From positions 124,001 through 188,000 of the forward strand of contig CANJLW010000002.1 of the NCBI GenBank assembly GCA_947475245.1: a stretch of 64,000 nucleotides of DNA, in the 5' to 3' direction. The notes beneath the pieces were generated by a model. The model saw only the letters and a list, made by a program, of their open reading frames with translations. It was not told the origin of the DNA and made no database searches. Source of the stretch: Acetobacteraceae bacterium (GTDB taxonomy: Bacteria > Pseudomonadota > Alphaproteobacteria > Acetobacterales > Acetobacteraceae). Positions 9,331 through 17,907 of this stretch are shown in pieces (within the stretch, counting starts at the first letter, position 1; each line of letters starts with the position of its first letter). The position numbers and the translations under genes are program-made.

Positions 9331-10740
9331 TCAGCCGCCGTTTCGTCCGATCAGGGCGCGCACATTCGCCTGAACGGCGGCGATATCGTTGGGCAGAACG
9401 ACAAAGCGCTCCTCCCGCTCGAACAAATCCGCCATGCGCGGCGGCAATGCCGGGCGGGTACCGGTGGCACGCTCCATGGCATCGGGGAACTTCGCGGGGT
9501 GCGCGGTGGCCATGGCAATCGTCGGGATGGCGTAGGCCGGAGGTTGCGCCCGCGCGGCGGCAATGCCGATGGCGCTGTGCGGATCGGCCAGATAGTCGCA
9601 GGCCTGATGCAGCCGGCGAATCTCCGCCTCCGTCCCGGGATCGTCCAGCCGGAACCCGTGAAACAGCGCGCGGGCGCGGTGCCACACCGGTTCGGCCACC
9701 GCCATCCGCCCGGTTTCGCGAAAGCCCGTCATGGTCGCCGCCGTCCGCGCCGGGTCGCGGTCCAAAAGTTCAAACAACAACCGCTCAAAGTTAGAGCTGA
9801 CCTGAATATCCATGCTCGGCGACAGCGACGGTTCCACCGGAACCATCGACATGTCGTTGGCATTCAGGAAACGGGTCAGGATATCGTTGCGGTTCGACCC
9901 GACGATCAGGCGCGCGACCGGCAGGCCCATGCGGCGCGCGGCCCAAGCAGCCAGTACGTTGCCGAAATTGCCGGTGGGCACGCTGAACGCGACATCGCGG
10001 TCCGGCGCGCCCAAGGCCATCGCGGCGGCGACGTAATACGGGATTTGCGCCGCGATGCGCGCCCAGTTGATGGAATTGACCGCCGACAGATGGACCTCCT
10101 CGCGGAACGGCGCGTCGGCGAACAGCGCCTTCACCAGGTCCTGACAATCGTCGAACGTGCCCTGAATCGCGACGTTGCCCACATTGGCGGCGTGCACGGT
10201 CGTCATCTGCCGACGCTGCACCAGGCTGGTGCGTTCATGCGGATGCAGGATGACGATATCCACCCGATCGCGATTGGCGCAGGCCTCGATCGCCGCGGAC
10301 CCGGTATCGCCCGACGTCGCGCCGACAATGGTCACGCGCGCGTCGCGCTGGGTCAGAACATGGTCGAACAAGCGACCCAGCACCTGCATCGCCATATCTT
10401 TGAAGGCGAGCGTCGGGCCGTGAAATAACTCCTGCACGAACAGATGGGTTTCCAACTGCACCAGCGGCACGACGGCGGGGTGACCGAAATCCGCATAGGC
10501 TTCGTGACAGATGCGCGACAGAACGTCGGCGGGAATGGCCGTACCGACAAATGGCTGCATGACCCGCGCGGCAAGCGCCGGATAGGACAGCCCACGCATG
10601 GCGCGCCAATCGGCGGCGGAAAAATGCGGCCAGGTTTCCGGCATGAACAGCCCGCCGTCCTCTGCCAGGCCGGTCAGCAACACATCGGCGAAATCGCGTG
10701 CGGGCGCCTGCCCGCGAGTGGAGATATAGCGCATGGGCAC
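9331..10740 (-). CDS. thrC: threonine synthase
   Basis: 469 residues, the usual length of the long ThrC type. It starts MRYISTRG after an initial MP, and has the PLP-lysine motif HGPTLAFKDMAMQ near residue 116, GATSGDTGSAAIEA, and SINWARIAAQIPYY. ThrC converts O-phospho-L-homoserine to L-threonine with pyridoxal phosphate. It heads the operon thrC-M16 peptidase-tldE on the minus strand. Confidence 0.95.
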   Translation of the reverse strand: MPMRYISTRGQAPARDFADVLLTGLAEDGGLFMPETWPHFSAADWRAMRGLSYPALAARVMQPFVGTAIPADVLSRICHEAYADFGHPAVVPLVQLETHLFVQELFHGPTLAFKDMAMQVLGRLFDHVLTQRDARVTIVGATSGDTGSAAIEACANRDRVDIVILHPHERTSLVQRRQMTTVHAANVGNVAIQGTFDDCQDLVKALFADAPFREEVHLSAVNSINWARIAAQIPYYVAAAMALGAPDRDVAFSVPTGNFGNVLAAWAARRMGLPVARLIVGSNRNDILTRFLNANDMSMVPVEPSLSPSMDIQVSSNFERLLFELLDRDPARTAATMTGFRETGRMAVAEPVWHRARALFHGFRLDDPGTEAEIRRLHQACDYLADPHSAIGIAAARAQPPAYAIPTIAMATAHPAKFPDAMERATGTRPALPPRMADLFEREERFVVLPNDIAAVQANVRALIGRNGG

Positions 10741-10891
10741 AGTTTAGCGTTTGCCCGCGCCGGGAGCGAGGGGGCGAATATTCGATGGAATCGTAACGTT
10801 ATTCTCTCGGTAATCGGCCATAACATTATGAAATAGTATTGACTTCGCCCCGCCCCGGTGCTGACGTCCCGCGAAATCGAGGAGTGGCGTC

Positions 10892-11266
10892 ATGGCGGGT
10901 CCCTATGACTGGTCGGTCAAGATCGTTCCCACGGCCGACGGCAAAAGTGTCGCGTTTCAGCCCAACCTGCCAAAGGCAAAACCGGGCGATACGCTGTACG
11001 TCCAAAACACGGCCAGCACCGATACCGTCGTGTGGCGGAACGACACGGCATCCGTTCAGCAGCCCTGGCTTATCTCGGTCGTGCCGACCCCGCCCGCGGG
11101 CGTGACCGTCCCGGTCAATGCCCCGCTGTGCGACCCGATCCCGCCCAATGCACCCTCCAGCGTGCAATATGTGGTGCCGCAAGGCCTGCCCGTCGGCACG
11201 GTGCTGACCTATTGCAGCAAGAACAATCCGGCAGCCATCGGCACCATGACCATCGCCGCGATCTGA
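10892..11266 (+). CDS. small cupredoxin-like protein of unknown function
   Basis: A 124-residue protein with GAGGAGTGG placed about 6 nt before the ATG. It has no signal peptide. The content (KIVPTADGKSVAFQPN, KPGDTLYVQNTA, VVWRNDTASVQQPW, VLTYCSKNNPAAIGTMTIAAI) resembles a cupredoxin beta-barrel: a KPGD strand, then a late cysteine and a final GTMTI-type strand as in small blue copper-like domains. A full His-Cys-His-Met copper site is not evident. It lies 32 bp before the multicopper oxidase gene and is probably cotranscribed with it, so a copper- or oxidase-related role is plausible but unproven. Confidence 0.7.
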   Translation: MAGPYDWSVKIVPTADGKSVAFQPNLPKAKPGDTLYVQNTASTDTVVWRNDTASVQQPWLISVVPTPPAGVTVPVNAPLCDPIPPNAPSSVQYVVPQGLPVGTVLTYCSKNNPAAIGTMTIAAI

Positions 11267-11298
11267 TCGCGACTTTCAGCGGCCAGGAGGATCCCACC

Positions 11299-13671
11299 AT
11301 GGCGTCTCTCATCTTACGGCGTTGCCTGCTCGGCCTTGCCTTCGCGCTGATCGCGCAGATCGGTCTGGCCAACGCGCAATTCGTGGATTGCCCGCCCACG
11401 CTGGACGTCGGCCAGAAAGCCGGCGGCATCCCCGAAATCGTCAGCGACGGCGCCGGTCGCCTGCGCGGCTCGATCGTGCTGCGCAACGCCCAGGAAAGCA
11501 TGCCGTCCGCAACCGCCGGAAAATGCCTGCCGCAGCTGATGCGCTTCTACCAGAAGCAGGAGCCGTCGGGCACACCCGATCCGGATGTCGTGCTGCCCCC
11601 GATGCCCGGCCCGACCCTGCGTGCGATTCTGGGCGATGTCGTGGAACTGACCTTCGTCAACCAGATCAACGTCCTGGACTACGCGGGCTCGATCGATCAG
11701 GCGGAAGAAGGCAAGACAACCGGATGCGATCGCTCCTCGACCGGCTATCCGGTTCTGCCTTCGCTCGCCAACCCCATCGTCGCGGACGTCATGCCGGACT
11801 GCTTCCACGGCTCCAGCACCGGAAATCTGCATTTCCACGGCACCCACACCAACCCGAATTCGTCCGGCGACAACGTCTTCATCGGCGTGCGCCCATCGCC
11901 GCGCGCCTCTCCGGCCCCCGGCCAACCCAGCGTGCCCCTGATCAACGACACGACCTACAAGCCCCAGTTCGACGACCTGTTCGCGCAATGCGAGCAACGG
12001 CTGCAGGCGAACAATCGCAGCCAGTGGCCGTTCAACTGGACGCAGGACATGCCCGCGAGTTGGGCGAGCTACGCCAATACGCAAAAGGCGTTGCTGCTGG
12101 CCTATGACAACGGCACCGCGCCGTTCAGCGGTCCGCCCAAGCCGATCAATCAACAGCTTTGGCCGGTCAACGCCGCGCAGATCGCCGCCAACCAATGGCC
12201 GCAATATTATATGGGCGCGTCGCCTTACTGCTTCCTGCTGCCGAAATTCCCCGGCAAGGCAACGCCCGCGCTGCGTATGGGACAGGCACCCGGCACCCAT
12301 TGGTACCACGCACACAAGCATGGTTCGACCGCGCTCAATGTCTCCAACGGCATGGCCGGTGCCTTCCTGATCGAAAGCCCCGACTATGACGGCGTCCTGA
12401 CCGCGCAGTACGGTTCGTCGCTCGATAAAAGCATGCTGTTCGGCTGGACCCGGCGGCAGCCCACTCTGGTGGTGAACCAGCTTGGAACAACCCCGAACCT
12501 GATGCGCGGCACGGGCAGCGGCCCGCCGGCCTTCTCGATCAACGGCCAGCAAGTGCCGAACCTGTCGATGCAGCCGGGTGAGATCAAGCTCTGGCGCATC
12601 GTCAACGCTTCCTCCATCAGCGGTTTCTATCTGACCAACCTGCCGGCCGGCTTTACCTGGCATCAGACCGCGCAGGACGGCGTGCAGTTCGACAACGCCA
12701 ATTACCAGTCACGCAAGCAACGCCCGGTGTTCGTCGCGCCGGGCAACCGGATCGACCTGCTGGTCCAGGCACCCGCGGCGACCGGGACGTACGCCGTCAA
12801 CGTGCAAGCCGGGGCTTCGGTTGCCGCCGCGATCGGCGGAGCTCCCGCGCCGCTGCTGAATGTGGTCGTCGCCGGCACGCCGGTGACCGGAGCATCCATC
12901 GCGTCGACCGTGCCGCCGCGTCCGCCCACGCTCAGTTTCCTGAAGGACATCACAGCCGCCGAGGTCGGCACCAACAACAAGCGCGTCCTGGTCTTCAATT
13001 CCGCCAACGTCGTGGTGGGTGGGAAACCGCAGGGCCTGACCCGTCAGCACACAATCGGCACTCAGTTGTCGCCCTATAACGGTGCCAAGTTCGATCTGCC
13101 CCCGCCGGGGGGAACCGAGCCGCTGTCGGTCACTATCGGCAAGCTGGACACCGTCGAGGAATGGACGATCTACAACACCACCACCGAAGGCGGCGGTATC
13201 GATCACCCCTTCCATATCCACATCAATCCGTTCCAGGTCACCGAAGTCTTCAGCCCGAACGCTCCGCTGGTTTACACCAACGGCCAGCTCGTGCTGGCGG
13301 ACGGTAAGCCGCAGAAATTGTTCGTGGTCCAGGCCACCAAGCCCACGACCCTGCAACCCGGGCAATGCTGGCTTAATCCCGCCGACAAGACGACCTGGGC
13401 CCCCTGCAAGGCAACACCGCCGACACAGCCGGGCACAACCAATCCGCCCGTCGCCCAAACCAACATCTGGTGGGATGTCTTCCCGATCCCGGCAGCCGCG
13501 AAATCCGGCACGGTCGTCATCCCCGGCTACTTCAAAATGCGCAGCCGCTTCGTCGACTATCAGGGAACCTATGTCCTGCACTGCCACATTCTCGCGCATG
13601 AGGATCGCGGCATGATGATGAGCGTTACGGTCGGTCCAAAGCTCGCGGGTGAGATGCATCAGCACCACTAA
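11299..13671 (+). CDS. secreted multicopper oxidase
   Basis: 790 residues from an ATG with AGGAGG 8 nt upstream. A Sec signal peptide is clear (LLGLAFALIAQIGLANAQ). All four copper-binding blocks are present: HFHGTHTNP near residue 179, HWYHAHKHGST near 333, HPFHIHINPF near 635 and HCHILAHEDRGMM near 760, giving the trinuclear and type 1 sites of laccase-like enzymes. It oxidises phenolic or metal substrates with reduction of O2 to water in the periplasm; the substrate is unknown. It is longer than typical laccases, with extra segments between blocks. The small cupredoxin-like gene precedes it. Confidence 0.92.
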   Translation: MASLILRRCLLGLAFALIAQIGLANAQFVDCPPTLDVGQKAGGIPEIVSDGAGRLRGSIVLRNAQESMPSATAGKCLPQLMRFYQKQEPSGTPDPDVVLPPMPGPTLRAILGDVVELTFVNQINVLDYAGSIDQAEEGKTTGCDRSSTGYPVLPSLANPIVADVMPDCFHGSSTGNLHFHGTHTNPNSSGDNVFIGVRPSPRASPAPGQPSVPLINDTTYKPQFDDLFAQCEQRLQANNRSQWPFNWTQDMPASWASYANTQKALLLAYDNGTAPFSGPPKPINQQLWPVNAAQIAANQWPQYYMGASPYCFLLPKFPGKATPALRMGQAPGTHWYHAHKHGSTALNVSNGMAGAFLIESPDYDGVLTAQYGSSLDKSMLFGWTRRQPTLVVNQLGTTPNLMRGTGSGPPAFSINGQQVPNLSMQPGEIKLWRIVNASSISGFYLTNLPAGFTWHQTAQDGVQFDNANYQSRKQRPVFVAPGNRIDLLVQAPAATGTYAVNVQAGASVAAAIGGAPAPLLNVVVAGTPVTGASIASTVPPRPPTLSFLKDITAAEVGTNNKRVLVFNSANVVVGGKPQGLTRQHTIGTQLSPYNGAKFDLPPPGGTEPLSVTIGKLDTVEEWTIYNTTTEGGGIDHPFHIHINPFQVTEVFSPNAPLVYTNGQLVLADGKPQKLFVVQATKPTTLQPGQCWLNPADKTTWAPCKATPPTQPGTTNPPVAQTNIWWDVFPIPAAAKSGTVVIPGYFKMRSRFVDYQGTYVLHCHILAHEDRGMMMSVTVGPKLAGEMHQHH

Positions 13672-13690
13672 CCCCGCCGAACGGACCCCG

Positions 13691-14464
13691 ATGTCTGTCT
13701 ACGACGCGATGGCGCCAAGCTTCGATCGGCGCCGGACTCTGCCGGATGGCGTGCCCGAGAGCATACGGGCCGCCATTCTGGACGTTTGCGGCGTCGACCG
13801 CCCCCGCATTCTCGATCTCGGCGCCGGGGCGGGCCGCATCGGCCGGCCATTTGTGAACGCGAACGACGACTACACCGCCATCGACCTCTCCTTCGGCATG
13901 CTGCACGCCTTCGCCGACCGACAGTCCGCCGCTCGGCTTGTCCAGGCCGACGGCGCGCGGCTGCCGTTTCCCGACGCCTGTTTCGATGCGGTTCTGCTGG
14001 TACAGGTGCTGAGCGGCGCGCGGGGTTGGCGGCATCTGCTGACTGACGCCATCCGCGTCCTGCGCCCAACCGGCGCGCTGATCGTCGGCCGCGTCGTCGC
14101 GCCCGACGACGGGATCGACGGTCGGCTGAAATCCCGTCTGGCTGAAATCCTGGCCGATCGGGACATTCATCCCTATCGCGACAAACCGCGCGACGATGCC
14201 CTGTCCTGGCTTGCCCGCACGCTGCCCGATTGCACGACCCAAACCGTCGCGACCTGGACCGCCCAACGCACGCCCAACGCATTTTTCGAACGCCATGGCG
14301 GCGGCGCCCGGTTCTCCGTCTTGCCGGACCACGTCAGGCACGCCGCCATGACGCAACTTGCCGACTGGGCACGTTCGGTGATCGGCCCGCTCGACGCCGC
14401 CCACGCGGAACAACACACCTTCGAACTCACCGTCCACCGCCTGCAACAACGGACCACCCCCTGA
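13691..14464 (+). CDS. class I SAM-dependent methyltransferase
   Basis: 257 residues with the SAM-binding motif ILDLGAGAGRIGRPF near residues 38-52 and the motif II/III pattern DACFDAVLLVQVLSGARGW. The domain is of the Methyltransf_11 kind, with a C-terminal extension that has no recognisable domain. The ATG at 13691 is preferred over an upstream in-frame start (13649), which would overlap the oxidase gene. Its TGA directly abuts the ATG of the first molybdenum storage gene (TGAATG), implying translational coupling and a shared function, but the methyl acceptor is unknown. Confidence 0.8.
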   Translation: MSVYDAMAPSFDRRRTLPDGVPESIRAAILDVCGVDRPRILDLGAGAGRIGRPFVNANDDYTAIDLSFGMLHAFADRQSAARLVQADGARLPFPDACFDAVLLVQVLSGARGWRHLLTDAIRVLRPTGALIVGRVVAPDDGIDGRLKSRLAEILADRDIHPYRDKPRDDALSWLARTLPDCTTQTVATWTAQRTPNAFFERHGGGARFSVLPDHVRHAAMTQLADWARSVIGPLDAAHAEQHTFELTVHRLQQRTTP

Positions 14465-15313
14465 ATGTCCAATGCCGTGCAAAATTCCATGCTGACCGAT
14501 CTCGGCCGTCGCCTCATCGGTGGCTCGATGAACGATGAGGCGCTGATGCGCGCCACCGAGGACACTCCAAACCTGGCCCTGGTCCCCTGGGCCAACGTGG
14601 TGAAGATCGGCGGCCAGAGCATCATGGATCGCGGCCGAGCGGGGTTGATGCCGGTGGTGAATGAAATCGTGGCGAATCTTGGGCGCCATCGGATGATCCT
14701 GGGCACCGGCGCGGGGACGCGCGCGCGCCACGTCTATTCCCTCGCCATCGACCTCGGCCTGCCGGTCGGCGTGCTGACCGTGCTGGGTACCGCCGTTGCA
14801 TGGCAGAACGCGCAGATGCTGCAATATCTGCTCGCCAGCCATGGCATCGCGTTTCTGGAGCCGGAGGGCTTCCCCTCCATCCCGCACTATTTGATGGAGC
14901 GCGGCGCGGTGATCTGCATCGGCATGCCGCCCTATAAATTGTGGGAGCCGAACCCGGAGATCGGCAGCATCCCCCCGCAGCGCACTGACACCGGCTGCTT
15001 CCTGCTGGCGGAGGTGTTGGGTGCGCGTAAGATGATCTACGTCAAGGACGAAGACGGGCTTTACACCGACGACCCGAAGAAGAACCCGCGCGCCGAGTTC
15101 ATCCCGCGCATCGGTGCCCGAGAATTGCTGAAACGCGACCTGAACGACCTGGTGGTGGAACGCGCGGTGCTGGAAATGATGTGCAACGCCCGCCAGATCA
15201 AGGAAATCCAGTTCGTGAACGGCCTGAAGCCCGGCCAGTTGACCGCCGCGCTGGACGGCGAACCGGTCGGCACAATCATCTACAACGATCTTGAGACCGG
15301 AGCAGGCGCATGA
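14465..15313 (+). CDS. mosB: molybdenum storage protein subunit (MosB/beta-like)
   Basis: 282 residues of the amino-acid-kinase/UMP-kinase fold. It shows KIGGQSIMDRGRAG near residue 40, GTGAGTRARHVYS, MPPYKLWEP, DTGCFLLAEVLGA and VKDEDGLYTDDP near residue 200, and ends VGTIIYND. These segments resemble the beta subunit of the Azotobacter molybdenum storage protein, which forms an (alpha-beta)3 cage that stores polyoxomolybdate in an ATP-dependent way. The next gene encodes the partner subunit, with a 4-bp overlap. A generic UMP kinase is unlikely because two paralogues occur in tandem with storage-protein motifs. Confidence 0.85.
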   Translation: MSNAVQNSMLTDLGRRLIGGSMNDEALMRATEDTPNLALVPWANVVKIGGQSIMDRGRAGLMPVVNEIVANLGRHRMILGTGAGTRARHVYSLAIDLGLPVGVLTVLGTAVAWQNAQMLQYLLASHGIAFLEPEGFPSIPHYLMERGAVICIGMPPYKLWEPNPEIGSIPPQRTDTGCFLLAEVLGARKMIYVKDEDGLYTDDPKKNPRAEFIPRIGARELLKRDLNDLVVERAVLEMMCNARQIKEIQFVNGLKPGQLTAALDGEPVGTIIYNDLETGAGA

Positions 15314-16116
15314 GCGGCGCGCAGCATGTCGTTTCCAGCCTGATGCGGGAATCGCTGATGGATCGCAGTGTGATCGCCCGCACCCAGGTGCCGGTGCGCG
15401 CCATCCTGCCCAAGCTGAATGTCATCCAGATCGGCGGGTTGTCGATCATGGATCGCGGCCAATCCGCCGTGTTGCCGGTGTTGGACGAGATCATCGCCAA
15501 CCAGGCCGAACACACCCAGGTCGTCGGCGTCGGCCCCGGCGTGCGCGCCCGCCATATCCTGTCGGTGGGTCTCGACCTCGGCCTGCCGACCGGCGCGCTG
15601 GCCACGCTGTCGGCTAAATCGGCGGCGCAGAACGCCTATATGGTCTCCTGCCTGCTGGCCAGCCACGGCTTCGTCTATCTTGAAGCGCCGTTCATCGTGC
15701 AATTGCTGCCCGCAATGCTCGCCGCCGCGCGCGGTGCCGTGTTCAACGGCGTGCCGCCATATGACGTGTGGGAGCATCCGCCGGCCATCGGCAAGATTCC
15801 CGGCCACGGCAGCGACGCCGGTTCCTACCTCGTCGGCGAGGTGTTCGGGGCGCGCAACGTGATCCTGATCAAGGACGTCGACGGCCTGTATACCGACGAC
15901 CCCAAGACCAATCCCGACGCGACCTTCATCCCCGAGATCAGGGCGGCAGACCTGATCGCCATGAAGCTGCGCACCCTGCCGATCGAGCCGGTGGTGCTGG
16001 ACCTGTTGACCAAGGCCAAGCTGGTCAAATCGGTCCGGATCATAAACGGCCTGGTGCCGGGGAACCTGACGCGCGCCTTGGCCGGGGAGCCGGTCGGGTC
16101 TGTCATTCGAAGCTGA
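15310..16116 (+). CDS. mosA: molybdenum storage protein subunit (MosA/alpha-like)
   Basis: 268 residues, paralogous to the preceding gene. It shows QIGGLSIMDRGQSAV, VGPGVRARHILSVGLDLGLP, GVPPYDVWEHPP, DAGSYLVGEVFGA and KDVDGLYTDDPKT, and ends NGLVPGNLTRALAGEP. GVRARHxxSVGLDLGLP is closer to the alpha subunit of the molybdenum storage protein, so the alpha/beta assignment is by similarity only. Its ATG overlaps the stop of the first subunit (ATGA), as expected for equimolar subunits. The product would buffer molybdate for Mo enzymes such as the formate dehydrogenase at 37 kb. Confidence 0.85.
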   Translation: MSGAQHVVSSLMRESLMDRSVIARTQVPVRAILPKLNVIQIGGLSIMDRGQSAVLPVLDEIIANQAEHTQVVGVGPGVRARHILSVGLDLGLPTGALATLSAKSAAQNAYMVSCLLASHGFVYLEAPFIVQLLPAMLAAARGAVFNGVPPYDVWEHPPAIGKIPGHGSDAGSYLVGEVFGARNVILIKDVDGLYTDDPKTNPDATFIPEIRAADLIAMKLRTLPIEPVVLDLLTKAKLVKSVRIINGLVPGNLTRALAGEPVGSVIRS

Positions 16117-17082
16117 CTATCGCCGCCCACGCCAGATCGCGGCGGCGTCGCCCGCGCGCCCCGTCGCGATCAGGCCAAGCTCAATCGTTGCCAGGATCGT
16201 GGCGAGTGCCGTCGGCGGTGCCGCTTCCCCGACCCACACCGCGCGCAGCATGTCGGCTGTTTCCTCTCGCGGGGTCGGTGCCTCCAACCCCTCGACCGCC
16301 GCCAGAGTCAATTCGGAGCGCGTCCCGTCCCGCCACACATGCACCGTCGCGGGTTTCAGCGGCACGCGTTCGGCCTCCCCGCCGCCACCCTTGAGAACCA
16401 GCAGCCCGGGACGCCCCATGCGTTCGGCCACGCCGAGATGCACGTCGATATAGGCGGGGTGAAAGACGCCATCGACCCCGGCCGGCGCATTGCCGAGGTT
16501 GAGCAGGCGCGCGACGGTGTTGACCGGGGAGCGTAGCCCGAACAGACGGCGCAACCCCAGCAGTTGCTCGACCGGCGGCGCCATCGCCGCCAGCGGCAGA
16601 TAGGCAAACCCCCTGTCGCGGATGGCCGCGATCGCCTCGACGCGGTCCCCGCAGGCCGGAATCCCCAACGCCGCCAATCCTTGCCCCACGCCGATACCCG
16701 CGGAAAAATCGTTCGATCCGTGCATCAATACCGCGATTCCCGCCCGCCCCAGCGCAAGCGCGGCCAGCAGATACCAAGGCGCGCCGCGGGTTCGTCCCGC
16801 CCCATAGGACGGCCAGTCGAGGTCCGCGATCGGCGTGCCCTCCAGACCCAGGGCGGAGCGCGCGGCTTCGGCCATGCCGGCGATCTCGTCGGCATCCTCG
16901 CCGCGAAAGCGCAGCAGCATCATGAACGCGCCGACCTGGTGTGGATCGGCCTGACCGGCCAGGACCATGGCGAACGCCTCCCGCGCCTCCGCCCGGGTCA
17001 AGGCGCGGGAGCGTCCGGGGCCGCGCCCCAGAATGGTGACGAAACGCGCGAACGCGGCCTCGGTTTCCGGTGTATGGATCAT
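16117..17082 (-). CDS. anthranilate phosphoribosyltransferase-like protein (TrpD2/YbiB type)
   Basis: 321 residues from an ATG at 17082 (the frame is open to 17220, but that start would run into the divergent cbiX gene). The N-terminal helical domain (ALTRAEAREAFAMVLAGQADPHQVGAFMMLLRFRGE) and the later HGSNDFSAGIGVGQGLAALGIP match the glycosyltransferase family 3 / TrpD2 group. The anthranilate-binding and PRPP loop GTGGD of true TrpD is replaced by a MHGSND segment, as in YbiB-like proteins, some of which bind nucleic acid. It is therefore probably not a tryptophan enzyme. The intergenic gap to cbiX is 57 bp and divergent. Confidence 0.75.
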   Translation of the reverse strand: MIHTPETEAAFARFVTILGRGPGRSRALTRAEAREAFAMVLAGQADPHQVGAFMMLLRFRGEDADEIAGMAEAARSALGLEGTPIADLDWPSYGAGRTRGAPWYLLAALALGRAGIAVLMHGSNDFSAGIGVGQGLAALGIPACGDRVEAIAAIRDRGFAYLPLAAMAPPVEQLLGLRRLFGLRSPVNTVARLLNLGNAPAGVDGVFHPAYIDVHLGVAERMGRPGLLVLKGGGGEAERVPLKPATVHVWRDGTRSELTLAAVEGLEAPTPREETADMLRAVWVGEAAPPTALATILATIELGLIATGRAGDAAAIWRGRR

Positions 17083-17139
17083 CCCGGCGCGGTACTCCCT
17101 CGCGGGGACCCAGGGCAAGCGCGATAACGGGACGACAGG

Positions 17140-17838
17140 ATGCGAAACCACGATGCCTTGCTGCTGATCGGACATGGTTCGGCGCGCTACCCCGATGCCG
17201 GCGCGCCCTTGCTGGCGCATGCCGCGGCCTTAAGGGCGCTTCACCCGGAGATCCCAATCGCCGTCGGGTTTCTGAACGGCGCGCCGAATGTGGGGGATGC
17301 GTTGGCGTCCCTGACCGCGCCCAAGGTGCGCGTCGTGCCGTTTTTCATGGAGGACGGCTACTTCACCCGGATCGCGGTTCCGCGCGCGTTGGCCGGCGTG
17401 TCGCGCGATCTGCGCTTTTGCCCGCCGGTCGGCGTGCATCCCGCCATGGCCGATCTGATCGCGGCCCGCGTGCGCCGAACCGTTGCCGCCGATCCGATGG
17501 ATGTCGCGCTGATCCTGGTCGGCCATGGCTCCGCCCGCAATCCCGGCCAGTCCCATGCCATGGCGCGCCATATCGAGGCGCTGCGCCCCGGCTTCGCCGC
17601 CGTCCGGGCGGCGTTTCTGGAGGAAGCCCCGTCGCTGAGCGAGGTCTTGGCCGACCTGCCCGTCGGGCCGTTGGCGATCCTGGGGCTGTTCGCCAATCAG
17701 GGCTACCACATGCGAGACGACCTGCCGACCCAGCTTGCCCGCGCCGAACCGCGCGTGCCCGCGCCGCTCGACCTGGGATCGATCGCCGACGATCCGGGGA
17801 TGCCGAACCTGATCCTCGATCAGGCCCGCGCGGCATAG
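17140..17838 (+). CDS. CbiX-family sirohydrochlorin chelatase
   Basis: 232 residues made of two similar halves, each opening with the CbiX signature: LLIGHGSARYPDAG at the N terminus and LVGHGSARNPGQSHAM near residue 127. The first histidine of each is the expected metal-binding residue. Such long proteins insert Co2+ (or Fe2+/Ni2+) into sirohydrochlorin for cobalamin or siroheme synthesis. No other cobalamin genes are adjacent, so the metal and pathway are not fixed. Start ATG at 17140; it is divergent from the TrpD2-like gene. Confidence 0.85.
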   Translation: MRNHDALLLIGHGSARYPDAGAPLLAHAAALRALHPEIPIAVGFLNGAPNVGDALASLTAPKVRVVPFFMEDGYFTRIAVPRALAGVSRDLRFCPPVGVHPAMADLIAARVRRTVAADPMDVALILVGHGSARNPGQSHAMARHIEALRPGFAAVRAAFLEEAPSLSEVLADLPVGPLAILGLFANQGYHMRDDLPTQLARAEPRVPAPLDLGSIADDPGMPNLILDQARAA

Positions 17839-17907
17839 GTGACCGACCGGGGTGACCGACCGGGCAGGGCGGTTTATCGTTTGCGCAATAATAGCGGAGG
17901 AAACGCC

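Noticed and set aside
10741-10891. Promoter upstream of the cupredoxin-like gene
   Set aside because: The AT-rich stretch near 10790-10845 has no convincing -35/-10 pair with proper spacing.
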